This document shows positions 25,213-33,449 of a stretch of 50,218 nucleotides of DNA, in pieces. Below the pieces are notes generated by a model. That model ran no database searches. It had not been told where the DNA came from and was given only the letters and a program-made list of their open reading frames with translations. The stretch comes from an uncultured Selenomonadales bacterium (lineage in GTDB: Bacteria; Bacillota; Negativicutes; Selenomonadales; Selenomonadaceae): positions 1 through 50,218 of the forward strand of contig CAMKFB010000009.1 of NCBI GenBank assembly GCA_946411735.1, given 5' to 3'. The position numbers and the translations under genes are program-made. How positions within the stretch are numbered: position 1 is the first letter of the stretch; each line of letters opens with the position of its first letter.

Positions 25213-25241
25213 ATTATATCAGCGGGCGTTGGCGATTGCAA
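25213..25241 (-). promoter_or_regulatory. promoter of rpsF-ssb-rpsR
   Basis: On the minus strand TTGCAA (25236-25241) and a consensus TATAAT (25213-25218) are 17 bp apart. The box pair abuts the end of the duplicated hslV fragment. Confidence 0.85.
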
Positions 25242-25248
25242 GGATTTT

Positions 25249-25666
25249 TTACAGCTCCTCGACGATGATGTTGTGGTTGGTGAAAATGCAAATGTCGGCG
25301 GCGATGGTGAGCGCCTCTTTAGCGATGTCTGCGGCGGGCATGTCGGTGTGAGCGACGAGCGCCCGACCGGCGGCAAGCGCGTAGAATCCGCCCGAGCCGA
25401 TGGCGGCGACGTCCCCGTCGGGCTCAATCACCTCGCCGCTGCCGCTGAGCATCAGGATGGTGTCTTTGTCGGCGACAAGCAGAAGTGCCTCGAGACGACG
25501 GAGAATTTTATCGGTGCGCCACTCCTTGGCAAGCTCGACGGCGGCGCGTTGGAGACTGCCGTGATACGACTCGGGTTTCGCCTCGAATTTTTCAAACAGA
25601 GTGAAGGCGTCGGCAACGGAGCCGGCGAAGCCCGCGATGACTTTGTCGTGGTAGAGACGGCGAACT
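25249..25666 (-). pseudogene. tandem duplicate of the hslV 3' part (codons 40-178)
   Basis: This 418-bp stretch repeats the 3' part of the adjacent intact hslV (25667-26084), from [13 protein letters not shown] to the final VEEL and stop. The copies abut directly, and I count about ten single-base differences by eye, so roughly 97-98% identity. It lacks the first 39 codons, including the catalytic N-terminal Thr, and has no start codon or ribosome site of its own in frame. Translation from the neighbouring frame would give an unrelated lead-in, so no product is expected. Confidence 0.93.
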
Positions 25667-26203
25667 TTACAGCTCCTCGACGATGATGTTGTGGTTGGTG
25701 AAAATGCAAATATCGGCGGCGATGGTGAGCGCCTCTTTAGCGATGTCGGCGGCGGGCATGTCAGTGTGAGCGACGAGCGCCCGACCGGCGGCAAGCGCGT
25801 AAAATCCGCCCGAGCCGATGGCGGCGACGTCCCCGTCGGGCTCAATCACCTCGCCGCTGCCGCTGAGCATCAGGATGGTGTCTTTGTCGGCGACAAGCAG
25901 AAGTGCCTCGAGACGACGGAGAATTTTATCGGTGCGCCACTCCTTGGCAAGCTCGACGGCGGCGCGTTGGAGACTGCCGTGATACGACTCGAGTTTCGCC
26001 TCGAATTTTTCAAACAGGGTGAAGGCGTCGGCAACGGAGCCGGCGAAGCCCGCGATGACCTTGTCGTGGTAAAGGCGGCGAACCTTTTTCGCGGTCGACT
26101 TCATAACGGTGTGCTCGCCGAAGGTTACTTGACCGTCGCCGGCGATGGCGACCTTGCCGCCTTTTTTAACTGCGACTATCGTCGTTGCATGAAACTGCAT
26201 CAT
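25667..26203 (-). CDS. hslV: HslV, proteasome-like peptidase of the HslUV protease
   Basis: HslV is the peptidase of the ATP-dependent HslUV (ClpQY) protease. The 178-residue protein begins [16 protein letters not shown]; Thr7 becomes the catalytic N-terminus after processing. [32 protein letters not shown] and [15 protein letters not shown] are family segments, very close to Bacillus ClpQ. GAGGAATATT precedes the ATG. It follows trmFO as in other Firmicutes, but the expected hslU (ATPase) is not downstream; a truncated hslV copy and then rpsF lie there instead. Confidence 0.95.
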   Translation of the reverse strand: MMQFHATTIVAVKKGGKVAIAGDGQVTFGEHTVMKSTAKKVRRLYHDKVIAGFAGSVADAFTLFEKFEAKLESYHGSLQRAAVELAKEWRTDKILRRLEALLLVADKDTILMLSGSGEVIEPDGDVAAIGSGGFYALAAGRALVAHTDMPAADIAKEALTIAADICIFTNHNIIVEEL

Positions 26204-26226
26204 AATATTCCTCCTCAGAATTTATC

Positions 26227-27537
26227 TCACACTGCTATAGTGAACTTCGGCAGCATCTTGAGCGCGCGTTCGACCGTCCAAGTGCGCCGCATTTTTTTCG
26301 GTATCGTCAACGGCGTCGGCGGCAGCAGCCCGAAGTTGATGTTCATCGGTTGAAACGATTCCTCCGCCGCCGTCGTGATGTAATGCGCCAGCGCCCCGTG
26401 GCACGTCTCCTTCGGAAATATCATCGGCTCCGCTTCGCCGACCAACCGCGCGCCGTTGATCCCCGCCATCAGCCCCGCCGCCGCCGATTCCACATAGCCC
26501 TCCACGCCCGTGATTTGCCCCGCAAACAGGATCGTCGGCTCCGCGCGGAGCTGCATTGTCGGCAGTAAAACACGCGGCGAATTGATGTAGGTGTTGCGAT
26601 GCATCACGCCGTAGCGCACGATCTCCAACCGCTCCAGCCCCGGGATCATCGCAAACACTCGCCGCTGCTCCGACCACGTCAGATGCGTTTGAAAGCCCAC
26701 CAAATTGTACAGCGTCGCCTCGCGATTGTCTTGGCGCAACTGCACGACCGCAAACGGCGATTCACCCGTCCGCGGATCGATCAGCCCAACCGGTTTCATC
26801 GGTCCGAAGCGCAATGTATTTTTCCCGCGCGCCGCCATCACCTCGATCGGCAGACAACCCTCGAAAAATATCTCCTGCTCGAAATCATGCGTCGGCGCCT
26901 TCTCCGCATCGATCAACGCATGCCGAAATCGATGATACTCGTGATGATCCATCGGGCAATTGATGTAGGCGTCGTCGCCGCCCTTGTCATACCTCGACGC
27001 TCGAAACGCCTTGTCAAAATCAATCGACTCGACCGTCACGATCGGCGCCGCCGCGTCGTAAAAGTAAAACGAATCGCCGCCCGTCAAGCGCTTGATCTCA
27101 TCAGCCAACGCCCCGTCCGTCAAAGGACCGCTCGCAATGATCAGCGGTCGACTCAACTCCTCGAGACTCGTCACCTCGCGATGAATGATCTCGACGTTCG
27201 GATGCGCGCTCAACCGCTCCGTGATGTATTGACTGAACAGCGTCCGATCGACCGCAAGCGCGCCGCCCGCCGGTAAACTCGTCTCGTCCGCCGCCCGCAT
27301 GATCAGCGAATCAAGCCGCCGCATTTCTTCTTTCAGCACGCCGACCGCGTTGTCGAGCGACGCCGCCCGCAGCGAATTTGAGCACACCAGCTCCGCAAAC
27401 AGCGCCGTCTTATGTGCCGGCGTCGAGCGCACGGGGCGCATCTCTATCAGCTTGACGTGCACGCCGCGATTCGCCGCCTGCCACGCCGCCTCCGAGCCCG
27501 CCAAACCCGCGCCGATTATCGTCAGTTCATTCATCAC
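26227..27537 (-). CDS. trmFO: tRNA (uracil-54) methyltransferase, folate-dependent
   Basis: TrmFO methylates U54 of tRNA to ribothymidine using methylenetetrahydrofolate and FAD. The FAD-binding [11 protein letters not shown] starts at residue 9. The catalytic cysteines are C52 in [12 protein letters not shown] and one near residue 224 in [22 protein letters not shown] and [18 protein letters not shown] are also typical. The 436-residue length is normal. The ATG overlaps the stop of the topoisomerase-like gene (ATGA), so the two are coupled; hslV follows. Confidence 0.97.
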   Translation of the reverse strand: MMNELTIIGAGLAGSEAAWQAANRGVHVKLIEMRPVRSTPAHKTALFAELVCSNSLRAASLDNAVGVLKEEMRRLDSLIMRAADETSLPAGGALAVDRTLFSQYITERLSAHPNVEIIHREVTSLEELSRPLIIASGPLTDGALADEIKRLTGGDSFYFYDAAAPIVTVESIDFDKAFRASRYDKGGDDAYINCPMDHHEYHRFRHALIDAEKAPTHDFEQEIFFEGCLPIEVMAARGKNTLRFGPMKPVGLIDPRTGESPFAVVQLRQDNREATLYNLVGFQTHLTWSEQRRVFAMIPGLERLEIVRYGVMHRNTYINSPRVLLPTMQLRAEPTILFAGQITGVEGYVESAAAGLMAGINGARLVGEAEPMIFPKETCHGALAHYITTAAEESFQPMNINFGLLPPTPLTIPKKMRRTWTVERALKMLPKFTIAV

Positions 27538-29180
27538 TGCTCACCCCGCGCCGATTCTTTTTGCCGCCGCTCCTCGTATTGCCGCCGCGCCTTCTCGAGT
27601 ATCTTATTGATCGGATGATTTTCGCGCGTCGAGCAATTCTCGTTCGAGCAGTACAACATCGACGGGCGATCCTTGAACGGATGAATCAGCATCGTTGAGC
27701 CGCACGCCGAACACGCCTTCTCTTGCGGCACGTCCCACGTCCAAAAATCACACGTCGGATATCGCTCGCAACTGTAAAACATCCGCCGCCGATTGAGCAT
27801 TCGCGCCGTCAATCGCCCGCCGCATTTCGGACAACGCTCCGCCAGCTTCTCGACGTACGGCTTCGTGTTCTTGCACTCGGGATAACCCGGGCACGCCAAA
27901 AATTTTCCGTACCGCCCGCGCTTTATCACCATTCGACGACCGCACTTGTCGCAGAGTTGATCGCTCTCGATCACCGGCGGATCTTTCGGTCGAGGATCGT
28001 CGCCGAGCGACTTCATTGCCGTCTCGACCGTCGCGCTCAGCGGTTCTTGGATCGAGCGCAACACTTCAACGCGCGTCGCTTGACCCAACGACACTGCCTT
28101 GATCTTCTCGTCGATCTCAACCAACGCGCCCGCGCTCAGCACATCGCCGAAGTATTTATCCAACGCCGTCAGCGTTTCGCGCCCCAGCTCCGTCAGCGCA
28201 TACCCTTGCGAAGATCGCTCCACGTACGCGCCTTTGACGAGCATGTTGATCGACGGCGAATACTCGTTCGACCAATTTATTTTCAGCCGCTCAAGTTCGA
28301 GCATCAACGAAAAATCCGTCGGGCGCTCCGAAATTTGCGCGCCCTCGAGCCACGGGATTTGCCCGCTCCAAATCGCCTCGTACACCTTCAATTGATGCGG
28401 CGTGAGCGCTTCGCGAAGTTCGTCCGGCGAAAATTCCGTTGCCGGCTCAATCGTCTTCGCGCGGAAATATTTGATCACCCCCGAAATATTTTTGTCGAAC
28501 GTCATGCCCTCGTAAAGCTGTTGCGCCAGCAGGACGATGCGCCCCGCCGCGTAGTGAAGATCGCGCGCCGCCCACATCTGCAGCGACTTCATCGTCACGG
28601 GCGCCGGCTCCGGCGTCGGCGGCTCCTTCGGCTCGAATCGATCGATCAGACGCAAAATCAGCAGCTGCAGCGGATTGATCGACAGCCCACGATACACCGC
28701 GCACCACAAATACGGATTGATGCCGAAAGTGATCAGCCGCCGACTCAGCCGCCGCGTCCAATATTTTTCGACCGGGCGCGGATTGATGGCGCGCGCGTTC
28801 TCGAGCGATTGACGCAGCTCCTCTTTCGTCAGAGCGCGCAGCTCCACGCGGCACTTCGACAGCGGATTGATCCCGAACAGCTCACAATATTGCGCGGCAA
28901 GCGCTTCGCCCTCGGCAACCGGCTCGGTCGCGATGTAAATCCGCAGCGCATCGAACGTGTCTCGTCGCAGCTGCTTCAATAACTCTGCCTTGCCTCGGAC
29001 GGTGATCATCTTGAGCGCAAAATCATTGTCGGGGTCGATGCCGATTTGAGTCTTCGGCAGGTTTCGCAGGAAGCCGTCGGTCGAGACGACCGTGAACGAT
29101 TTGCTCAACAATCGTCGCAACGCGCGCGCCTTCGCCGCAGTGTCGGTCAAGATCAGCGTTTTCAACTGTCGTTTTGTCAT
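27534..29180 (-). CDS. topoisomerase I-like protein without catalytic residues
   Basis: The gene lies in the usual topA slot (dprA-topA-trmFO), and the 548-residue protein still aligns with topoisomerase I, but the catalytic parts have gone. The TOPRIM Glu of VESPAKA is Asp13 (LTDTAAKA). The DxDxE triad of ATDxDREGE reads TEPVAEGE, leaving E86-V88-E90. GLSAGRVQS has become GLSINPLQL. The MRTDS region with the DNA-cleaving Tyr and much of the gate domain are missing, and the protein is roughly 150 residues short. The four-Cys zinc-ribbon modules near the C-terminus ([24 protein letters not shown]) are intact. DNA binding without cleavage is the likely remaining ability. The frame is open and codon use is normal, so it is probably expressed. 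Confidence 0.85.
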   Translation of the reverse strand: MTKRQLKTLILTDTAAKARALRRLLSKSFTVVSTDGFLRNLPKTQIGIDPDNDFALKMITVRGKAELLKQLRRDTFDALRIYIATEPVAEGEALAAQYCELFGINPLSKCRVELRALTKEELRQSLENARAINPRPVEKYWTRRLSRRLITFGINPYLWCAVYRGLSINPLQLLILRLIDRFEPKEPPTPEPAPVTMKSLQMWAARDLHYAAGRIVLLAQQLYEGMTFDKNISGVIKYFRAKTIEPATEFSPDELREALTPHQLKVYEAIWSGQIPWLEGAQISERPTDFSLMLELERLKINWSNEYSPSINMLVKGAYVERSSQGYALTELGRETLTALDKYFGDVLSAGALVEIDEKIKAVSLGQATRVEVLRSIQEPLSATVETAMKSLGDDPRPKDPPVIESDQLCDKCGRRMVIKRGRYGKFLACPGYPECKNTKPYVEKLAERCPKCGGRLTARMLNRRRMFYSCERYPTCDFWTWDVPQEKACSACGSTMLIHPFKDRPSMLYCSNENCSTRENHPINKILEKARRQYEERRQKESARGEQ

Positions 29181-29186
29181 TGTTCC

Positions 29187-30353
29187 TCACCTTCGCGAGT
29201 AGCAGCCGTGCTCATCTGTCATCACCAATCCTTTTAATTCGAGTGTCAAAAGTATATTCGAGAGTTCTTGCGGCGTCAACATTCGCTCGGAGGCGTCGTC
29301 GGCGCGCATCAACAGCCCGTCGAGATCGGTCGGCGGATCGACTGTCAATGAATAAACCAATGCCTCATCGTCCTCGAGTTGAGGCTCCGCGCGGAGCTTT
29401 TTCGTTTTCGACGCGCGCGGCTTGGACTCGACGATCTTTTTTTCGATCAACGGTTCGCTCGACGGAGCTCGCGTTAATTTTTCGCTCGGCGCATCGATGT
29501 CGCAAGCGTTAAAAACGTCGGCGGCGGAGCGAGCAAGGATCGCGCCCTTTTTAATCAGCTCGTTGCAACCTTGAGAACGCTCGGCGTAAATCGAGCCCGG
29601 CACCGCAAACAGCAGCCGCTTATATTCGATTGCGAAATTGGCGGTGTAGAGCGCGCCGCTTTTATTGCCCGCCTCGACGACGATCACCGCCTTCGATAAG
29701 CCCGCGATGATCCGATTGCGCCTCGGGAATTGCCCGGGCATTGGCGGCATGCGCGGCGGATATTCGGAGATGAGCGCGCCTTCTTCCATTATTCGATCGA
29801 ACAATTTGGCATTGTATGACGGATAAGCCTCGATCCCGCATCCGAGCACCGCGATCGTCCGCCCGCCGTTGAGCGCGCCCCGATGTGCATAAGTGTCGAT
29901 GCCGATCGCGCCGCCGCTTACGATGGTTATGCCCGCTCGCGCCAAATCCTCGGCAATCTCGAGCGTCGCCTTCTGACCGTAGTGAGTAATCTCGCGCGTG
30001 CCGACTATCGAAATGCGCTTCGCCGTCGGTTGAATTTTACCCTTGTAATAAAGGATCAAGGGCGCATCGTCGATCGAGCGCAGCTCCTCGGGATAATCGT
30101 CGTCGTCGATGCCGCATACGCCGATCTCCTTCGCCGCGCACCGCTCCATGATCTCCTCCGCCATGTTGGGGAATTTTTGTCGGAGGCTCAACAGCGATTG
30201 CACGACCTTCTCGGGCAAGCCGACCTCGAGCAACTCATCCTCGGGCGCCGTCCAAGCCGCTTGCGCCGAGCCGAAATGTTTTATCAGGAGTGACGCCCGC
30301 TTGACGCCGATTTGATCGACCGACGTGAGCGCCGCCGCAAAATATTTTTCCAT
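29187..30353 (-). CDS. dprA: DNA-processing protein DprA
   Basis: DprA protects incoming single-stranded DNA in natural transformation and loads RecA. The Rossmann-fold core shows ISIVGTREITHYGQ, IVSGGAIGIDTYAHRGAL, GALISEYPPRMPPMPGQFPRRNR and AVIVVEAGNKSGALYTA. A helix-hairpin-helix-like start region and a C-terminal winged-helix-like domain (about residues 325-388) flank it. I prefer the ATG at 30353 over the GTG at 30359. A strong promoter lies just upstream. A TCCGCGCGGA palindrome is inside (29396). DprA is common in bacteria, so on its own it does not prove competence. Confidence 0.95.
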   Translation of the reverse strand: MEKYFAAALTSVDQIGVKRASLLIKHFGSAQAAWTAPEDELLEVGLPEKVVQSLLSLRQKFPNMAEEIMERCAAKEIGVCGIDDDDYPEELRSIDDAPLILYYKGKIQPTAKRISIVGTREITHYGQKATLEIAEDLARAGITIVSGGAIGIDTYAHRGALNGGRTIAVLGCGIEAYPSYNAKLFDRIMEEGALISEYPPRMPPMPGQFPRRNRIIAGLSKAVIVVEAGNKSGALYTANFAIEYKRLLFAVPGSIYAERSQGCNELIKKGAILARSAADVFNACDIDAPSEKLTRAPSSEPLIEKKIVESKPRASKTKKLRAEPQLEDDEALVYSLTVDPPTDLDGLLMRADDASERMLTPQELSNILLTLELKGLVMTDEHGCYSRR

Positions 30354-30381
30354 CGCCACCGTCCCCGGGATTAATCGCTAA

Positions 30382-30410
30382 TTTATACTTGAAAAGCGCG
30401 GCGTTGTCAA
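30382..30410 (-). promoter_or_regulatory. promoter of dprA
   Basis: On the minus strand TTGACA (30405-30410) and TATAAA (30382-30387) are 17 bp apart, about 28 bp before the dprA ATG. It probably drives dprA, the topoisomerase-like gene, trmFO and hslV. Confidence 0.85.
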
Positions 30411-30416
30411 CATAAA

Positions 30417-30494
30417 TCACTCGACGAAGATGTCGTCGTAGAACGAATAGAACGCCGCCGCCAATATCAACAGCCACAAAAAAATGTCGCCCAC
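30417..30494 (-). CDS. candidate 25-residue membrane peptide
   Basis: A GTG with GGAGG eight bases upstream opens a 25-codon frame: MGDIFLWLLILAAAF followed by YSFYDDIFVE. The first 15 residues are a single hydrophobic helix and the last ten are acidic and aromatic, so a small membrane peptide is predicted. A -10 box TACAAT stands about 27 bp upstream, in a dyad shared with the folB promoter. The stop lies just before the dprA promoter. I know no family for it; it could be a regulator, a toxin-like peptide or chance. Confidence 0.5.
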   Translation of the reverse strand: MGDIFLWLLILAAAFYSFYDDIFVE

Positions 30495-30520
30495 CGTTGC
30501 ACCTCCGAAAAATTTTTTAG

Positions 30521-30554
30521 ATTGTAGCACAAAGGGGGCGGGCTGTGCTATAAT
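30521..30554. promoter_or_regulatory. mirror-image divergent promoter pair (small peptide / folB)
   Basis: TAGCACA (30525-30531) and TGTGCTA (30544-30550) form a perfect 7-bp inverted repeat. Rightward, TATAAT (30549-30554) has AGCACA 17 bp before it. Leftward, TACAAT (30521-30526) also has AGCACA 17 bp before it. So each promoter's -35 region touches the other's -10 box. Either strand can be read but hardly both at once. Confidence 0.6.
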
Positions 30555-30587
30555 CGAAGAAAAATTTTCATCGGGGGAGTGTTGACG

Positions 30588-30950
30588 GTGACGAAGGTAC
30601 GCATTCATAACATGATGTTCTACGGTTTCCACGGTTACTACGAGTACGAGCGCGAGCAGGGTCAGAAATTTTTCTTCGACGTGGAGCTGACGACGCACGA
30701 CGACAGGGCGGTCGACACGGACAATCTCAATGACGGGGTCGACTCGGCGCGGGTGTACGACATCGTCAAAGAGGCGACGGAGAATCAGCGGTTTCATTTG
30801 TTGGCGGCGCTGGGCGGTCACATTGCCGACAAGCTCCTCGACAAGATGGCGCACATCGACGAGGTTACGGTTCGGATCAGAAAGCCGTCGGTGCCGATTG
30901 CGGGGCCGATTGATTACGTTGAAGTTGAGGTCACTCGCAACAGAAAATGA
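30588..30950 (+). CDS. folB: dihydroneopterin aldolase
   Basis: FolB cleaves dihydroneopterin to 6-hydroxymethyl-dihydropterin in folate synthesis. The 120-residue protein shows MMFYGFHGYYEYEREQGQKF with the conserved Glu, FDVELTT, and the active-site Lys in VRIRKPSVPI. I start at the GTG at 30588, which has GGGGGAG eight bases upstream and gives the usual length; the GTG at 30579 is too near that site. It stands alone, away from other folate genes, and is followed by a terminator. Confidence 0.92.
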   Translation: MTKVRIHNMMFYGFHGYYEYEREQGQKFFFDVELTTHDDRAVDTDNLNDGVDSARVYDIVKEATENQRFHLLAALGGHIADKLLDKMAHIDEVTVRIRKPSVPIAGPIDYVEVEVTRNRK

Positions 30951-30978
30951 GCGCGGGGCGTTCGAGTGATAAGAAGAG

Positions 30979-31002
30979 GGGAGGCGACGAGCCTCCCTTT
31001 TT
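30979..31002 (+). terminator. terminator behind folB
   Basis: GGGAGGC (30979-30985) and GCCTCCC (30991-30997) form a 7-bp hairpin with a GACGA loop, followed by TTTTT. It lies between folB and yraN, so yraN-comM may depend on read-through or on a promoter I do not see. Confidence 0.88.
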
Positions 31003-31019
31003 GGTAAAGGAGATGCGCG

Positions 31020-31385
31020 ATGAGTCAAGAGACGAAAGACTTGGGCGTGAGCGGCGAAAGTTTTGCGGAAACATATTTGGAGGGCGCGGGCTGGAGGATC
31101 GTGGCAAAGAATTATCGTATTCGCTCGGCGGAGATTGATCTGATAGCGGAGCGCGACGGGCTGATAGCGTTCGTCGAGGTAAAGACGCGTCGGTCGGGGC
31201 GCTACGGTCGACCGGCGGAGGCGGTGACGCTTCGCAAGCAGCAGAAGATCATAGCGGCGGCGGGCATGTTCATGCAGGGCGCGGAGTATATGGGGCGGGC
31301 GTGTCGGTTCGACGTGATCGAGGTGTTCAAATCGAACGGCGAGTGGTGCCTCAATCATATCGAGAATGCTTTTGAGGTTCATTAA
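31020..31385 (+). CDS. YraN family endonuclease-like protein (UPF0102)
   Basis: This 121-residue protein matches UPF0102/YraN, which has a Holliday-junction-resolvase-like nuclease fold. The acid/base core is visible: GESFAETYLEGAGWRIVAKNYR, AEIDLIAERDGLIAFVEVKTRRS (the E-x-K motif of the PD-(D/E)xK fold) and the trailing RFDVIEV. AAAGGAG precedes the ATG. It is directly upstream of comM, a frequent pairing. Its role is unproven; DNA processing is inferred. Confidence 0.9.
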   Translation: MSQETKDLGVSGESFAETYLEGAGWRIVAKNYRIRSAEIDLIAERDGLIAFVEVKTRRSGRYGRPAEAVTLRKQQKIIAAAGMFMQGAEYMGRACRFDVIEVFKSNGEWCLNHIENAFEVH

Positions 31386-31412
31386 AAAAATTTTTTATGA
31401 GGTGATGGCAAT

Positions 31413-32942
31413 ATGTTTGCGAGAATTTACGGGGCGGCGACGTTGGGCGTGGACGGGCTGATCATTTCCGTCGAGGTTGACAGCTCCAACGGCATGCCGA
31501 GTTTTGATATCGTCGGGCTGCCGAACGCTTCCGTGCGCGAATCGAAGGAGCGCGTTCGGACGGCGATCAAGAATTCCAATATGCTGCTCCGCGCGGAAAA
31601 GATCACGATCAATCTGGCGCCCGCCGACATAAAAAAAGACAGCCCCGGGCTCGATCTGCCGATTGCGATCGGGCTGTTGAGCGCGCAAGGCACCATCCCC
31701 GTCGACAACACTAAGGGCTGCCTGTTCACGGCGGAGCTGTCGCTGGAGGGAAATTTGTGCGGAGTGCACGGGGTGTTGCCGATGGTGATCAAGGCGCGCG
31801 CGGAAGGTTTTAAAAAAATATTCGTGGCGCGCGAGAACGTCAACGAGGCGCTGCTGGTCGAGGACGTCGAAGTCTACGCGCCCGAAAATCTGTCGGAGCT
31901 GATGATGTTCCTCAACGGGCAGGACGTGTTGAAGCCGGCAACGAAAATCGACACGCCGCCATCGAAAATCATCGCGCTGCCGGACGACTTCTCCGACGTG
32001 CAGGGACAATATATGGCGAAGCGGGCGTTGGAGATCGCGGCGGCGGGCGGGCATAACGTGCTGATGGTGGGCGTGCCCGGCTCGGGCAAAACGATGCTGG
32101 CTCAACGCGTCAACTCGATCCTGCCGGAGCTCACGCCCGAGGAAGCGCTCGAGGTGACAAAGATTTACAGTATCGAGGGCAAGCTTGGTCTGGACGGCGG
32201 GCTGATCAAGAAGCGACCGTTTCAACATCCGAATCACGACGCGAGCGCGGCGGCGATGATCGGCGGCGGGACGATCCCGCGCCCGGGTCAAGTGACTTTG
32301 GCGCATCACGGCGTGCTGTTCTTGGACGAGTTCCCCGAGTTTCAAAAATCGGTGCTGGAGGTATTGCGCGAGCCGCTCGAGGAGCGCAAGGTGACGATCT
32401 CGAGGGTGAACGCAACCTTGACATTCCCGTCGAGCGTCATGCTGATCTGCGCGATGAATCCATGTCCGTGCGGATGGTACGGCGATCCGAAGCATGAATG
32501 TCGATGTACGCCGAATGAGATCAGGCGTTACACTCGAAAATTATCGGGACCGTTGCTCGATCGAATCGATATCCACATTCGAGTGCCGCGCGTCGAGTAT
32601 AAAGATTTGAGCTCGAAACGAAAAGCGGAGTCGTCGGCGGTGATCCGCGAGCGGGTGTCGAAGGCGCGAAACATTCAACTCAAGCGACTGCAGCCGTATA
32701 AAATGTTTTGCAACGCGCAAATGAATCACGCGCTGATCGAAAAATTTTGCCCACTGACGGATCGGGCGGAGGATCTGTTGAGGATGTTTTACGAGAAGAA
32801 GCATGCGTCGGCGCGGTCTTACGATCGGATCAAGAAGGTGGCGCGGACGATTGCCGATCTCGAGGGCATGGACAACATCGACAACATTCACATCGGCGAG
32901 GCGATCAAGCTCCGCAACGATTTCGATCTCGACATGCTCTAA
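31413..32942 (+). CDS. comM: ComM/YifB family AAA+ ATPase (Mg chelatase-like)
   Basis: ComM is a hexameric helicase that helps branch migration during natural transformation in Gram-negatives, and it is related to Mg-chelatase ATPases. The 509-residue protein has the N-terminal ChlI-like domain (GLPNASVRESKERVRTAI, KKDSPGLDLPIA). Walker A is GVPGSGKT near residue 221, Walker B LFLDEFPEF near 305, and a Cys-rich CPCGWYGDPKHECRC segment and the C-terminal lid domain follow. GAGGTGA precedes the ATG. A TCCGCGCGGA palindrome lies inside (31588), and two more lie in terminators behind the gene. Confidence 0.95.
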   Translation: MFARIYGAATLGVDGLIISVEVDSSNGMPSFDIVGLPNASVRESKERVRTAIKNSNMLLRAEKITINLAPADIKKDSPGLDLPIAIGLLSAQGTIPVDNTKGCLFTAELSLEGNLCGVHGVLPMVIKARAEGFKKIFVARENVNEALLVEDVEVYAPENLSELMMFLNGQDVLKPATKIDTPPSKIIALPDDFSDVQGQYMAKRALEIAAAGGHNVLMVGVPGSGKTMLAQRVNSILPELTPEEALEVTKIYSIEGKLGLDGGLIKKRPFQHPNHDASAAAMIGGGTIPRPGQVTLAHHGVLFLDEFPEFQKSVLEVLREPLEERKVTISRVNATLTFPSSVMLICAMNPCPCGWYGDPKHECRCTPNEIRRYTRKLSGPLLDRIDIHIRVPRVEYKDLSSKRKAESSAVIRERVSKARNIQLKRLQPYKMFCNAQMNHALIEKFCPLTDRAEDLLRMFYEKKHASARSYDRIKKVARTIADLEGMDNIDNIHIGEAIKLRNDFDLDML

Positions 32943-32953
32943 GCACTAAAAAG

Positions 32954-32992
32954 GAGGCGGCTCCGCGCGGAACTGCCTCCCATATTTTTTCT
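32954..32992 (+). terminator. comM terminator, first repeat copy, built on the TCCGCGCGGA palindrome
   Basis: GGAGGC and GCCTCC (32954-32981) enclose the self-complementary TCCGCGCGGA. A T run follows (ATATTTTTTC). This forms a long hairpin terminator 12 bp after comM. Confidence 0.8.
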
Positions 32993-33161
32993 CCCGCCCC
33001 ACTCTTTTGTGCCTTAGCAGGCAGCGGTTTTGTGGGCGCCGCCGACGCTCCCACCCGTCGAGTGCGGCGCCCAACTGAGAACGCGCCCCCACCCTGCGTC
33101 GTCGGCGCCCTTCGACCCAAGCGGGGCTTTGCGCACTCGAATGCCGGCTGGAACTAAAAAA

Positions 33162-33200
33162 GGAGGCGGCTCCGCGCGGAACTGCCTCCAGCTTTTTTCT
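33162..33200 (+). terminator. second copy of the palindrome-bearing terminator
   Basis: The same GGAGGC...TCCGCGCGGA...GCCTCC hairpin (33162-33189) is followed by a T run, 208 bp after the first. Confidence 0.7.
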
Positions 33201-33365
33201 CCCGACCACCCAATCTTTTGTGCTTTAGCAGGCAGCGGCTTTGTGGGGCGCCGCCGACGCGCCCACCCGTCGAGTGCGGCGTCCAACGGAGAACGCGATC
33301 CCACCCCGCGTCGTCGGCGCCCTTCGCCCCAAGCGAGCTTTGCGCCCTTCGAATGCCGGCGGGCG

Positions 33366-33449
33366 CTCGCCGCTCTAGAATGCCGGCAGGGCTCGGCGCC
33401 CTTCGATTCTAAAAGCGTTAGCCTTTAAAGGATGGGCGGGTGGGAAAAA
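33366..33449. repeat. distal end of the repeat region
   Basis: The stretch holds further short direct copies of GAATGCCGGC and GGCGCCCTTCGA. It ends with CCTTTAAAGGATGGGCGGGTGGGAAAAA, which is an imperfect inverse of the CTCCCGACCACCCAATCTTTT near the start of repeat copy B. Together these look like worn terminal inverted repeats of a small element. No gene is supported. Confidence 0.55.

Larger units (their letters stand above)
32954..33365. repeat. 208-bp tandem repeat, two copies, with internal 15-bp inverted arms
   Basis: Bases 32954-33161 recur at 33162 to about 33365 with scattered changes. Each copy begins with the palindrome-bearing hairpin and a T run. Then come CTCCCG..CC, TAGCAGGCAGCGG, and an inverted repeat with arms GGGCGCCGCCGACGC and GCGTCGTCGGCGCCC (33034-33048/33096-33110; 33246-33261/33307-33322). 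Several ORFs cross it but none is conserved between the copies in frame. The element is non-coding. Confidence 0.85.

Noticed and set aside
25249-25845. 198-codon frame joining unrelated residues to HslV sequence
   Set aside because: It is an accident of the tandem duplication, reading the intact hslV out of frame and then the copy in frame.
27723-28982. 419-codon plus-strand open frame opposite the topoisomerase-like gene
   Set aside because: It is rich in Arg and His with no recognisable motif, and it is antisense to a protein with clear family similarity. Long shadow frames are expected in GC-rich sequence.
33014-33428. Several overlapping open frames on both strands in the repeat region
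   Set aside because: The frames differ between the two repeat copies and show no ribosome sites or conserved protein; they follow from high GC.
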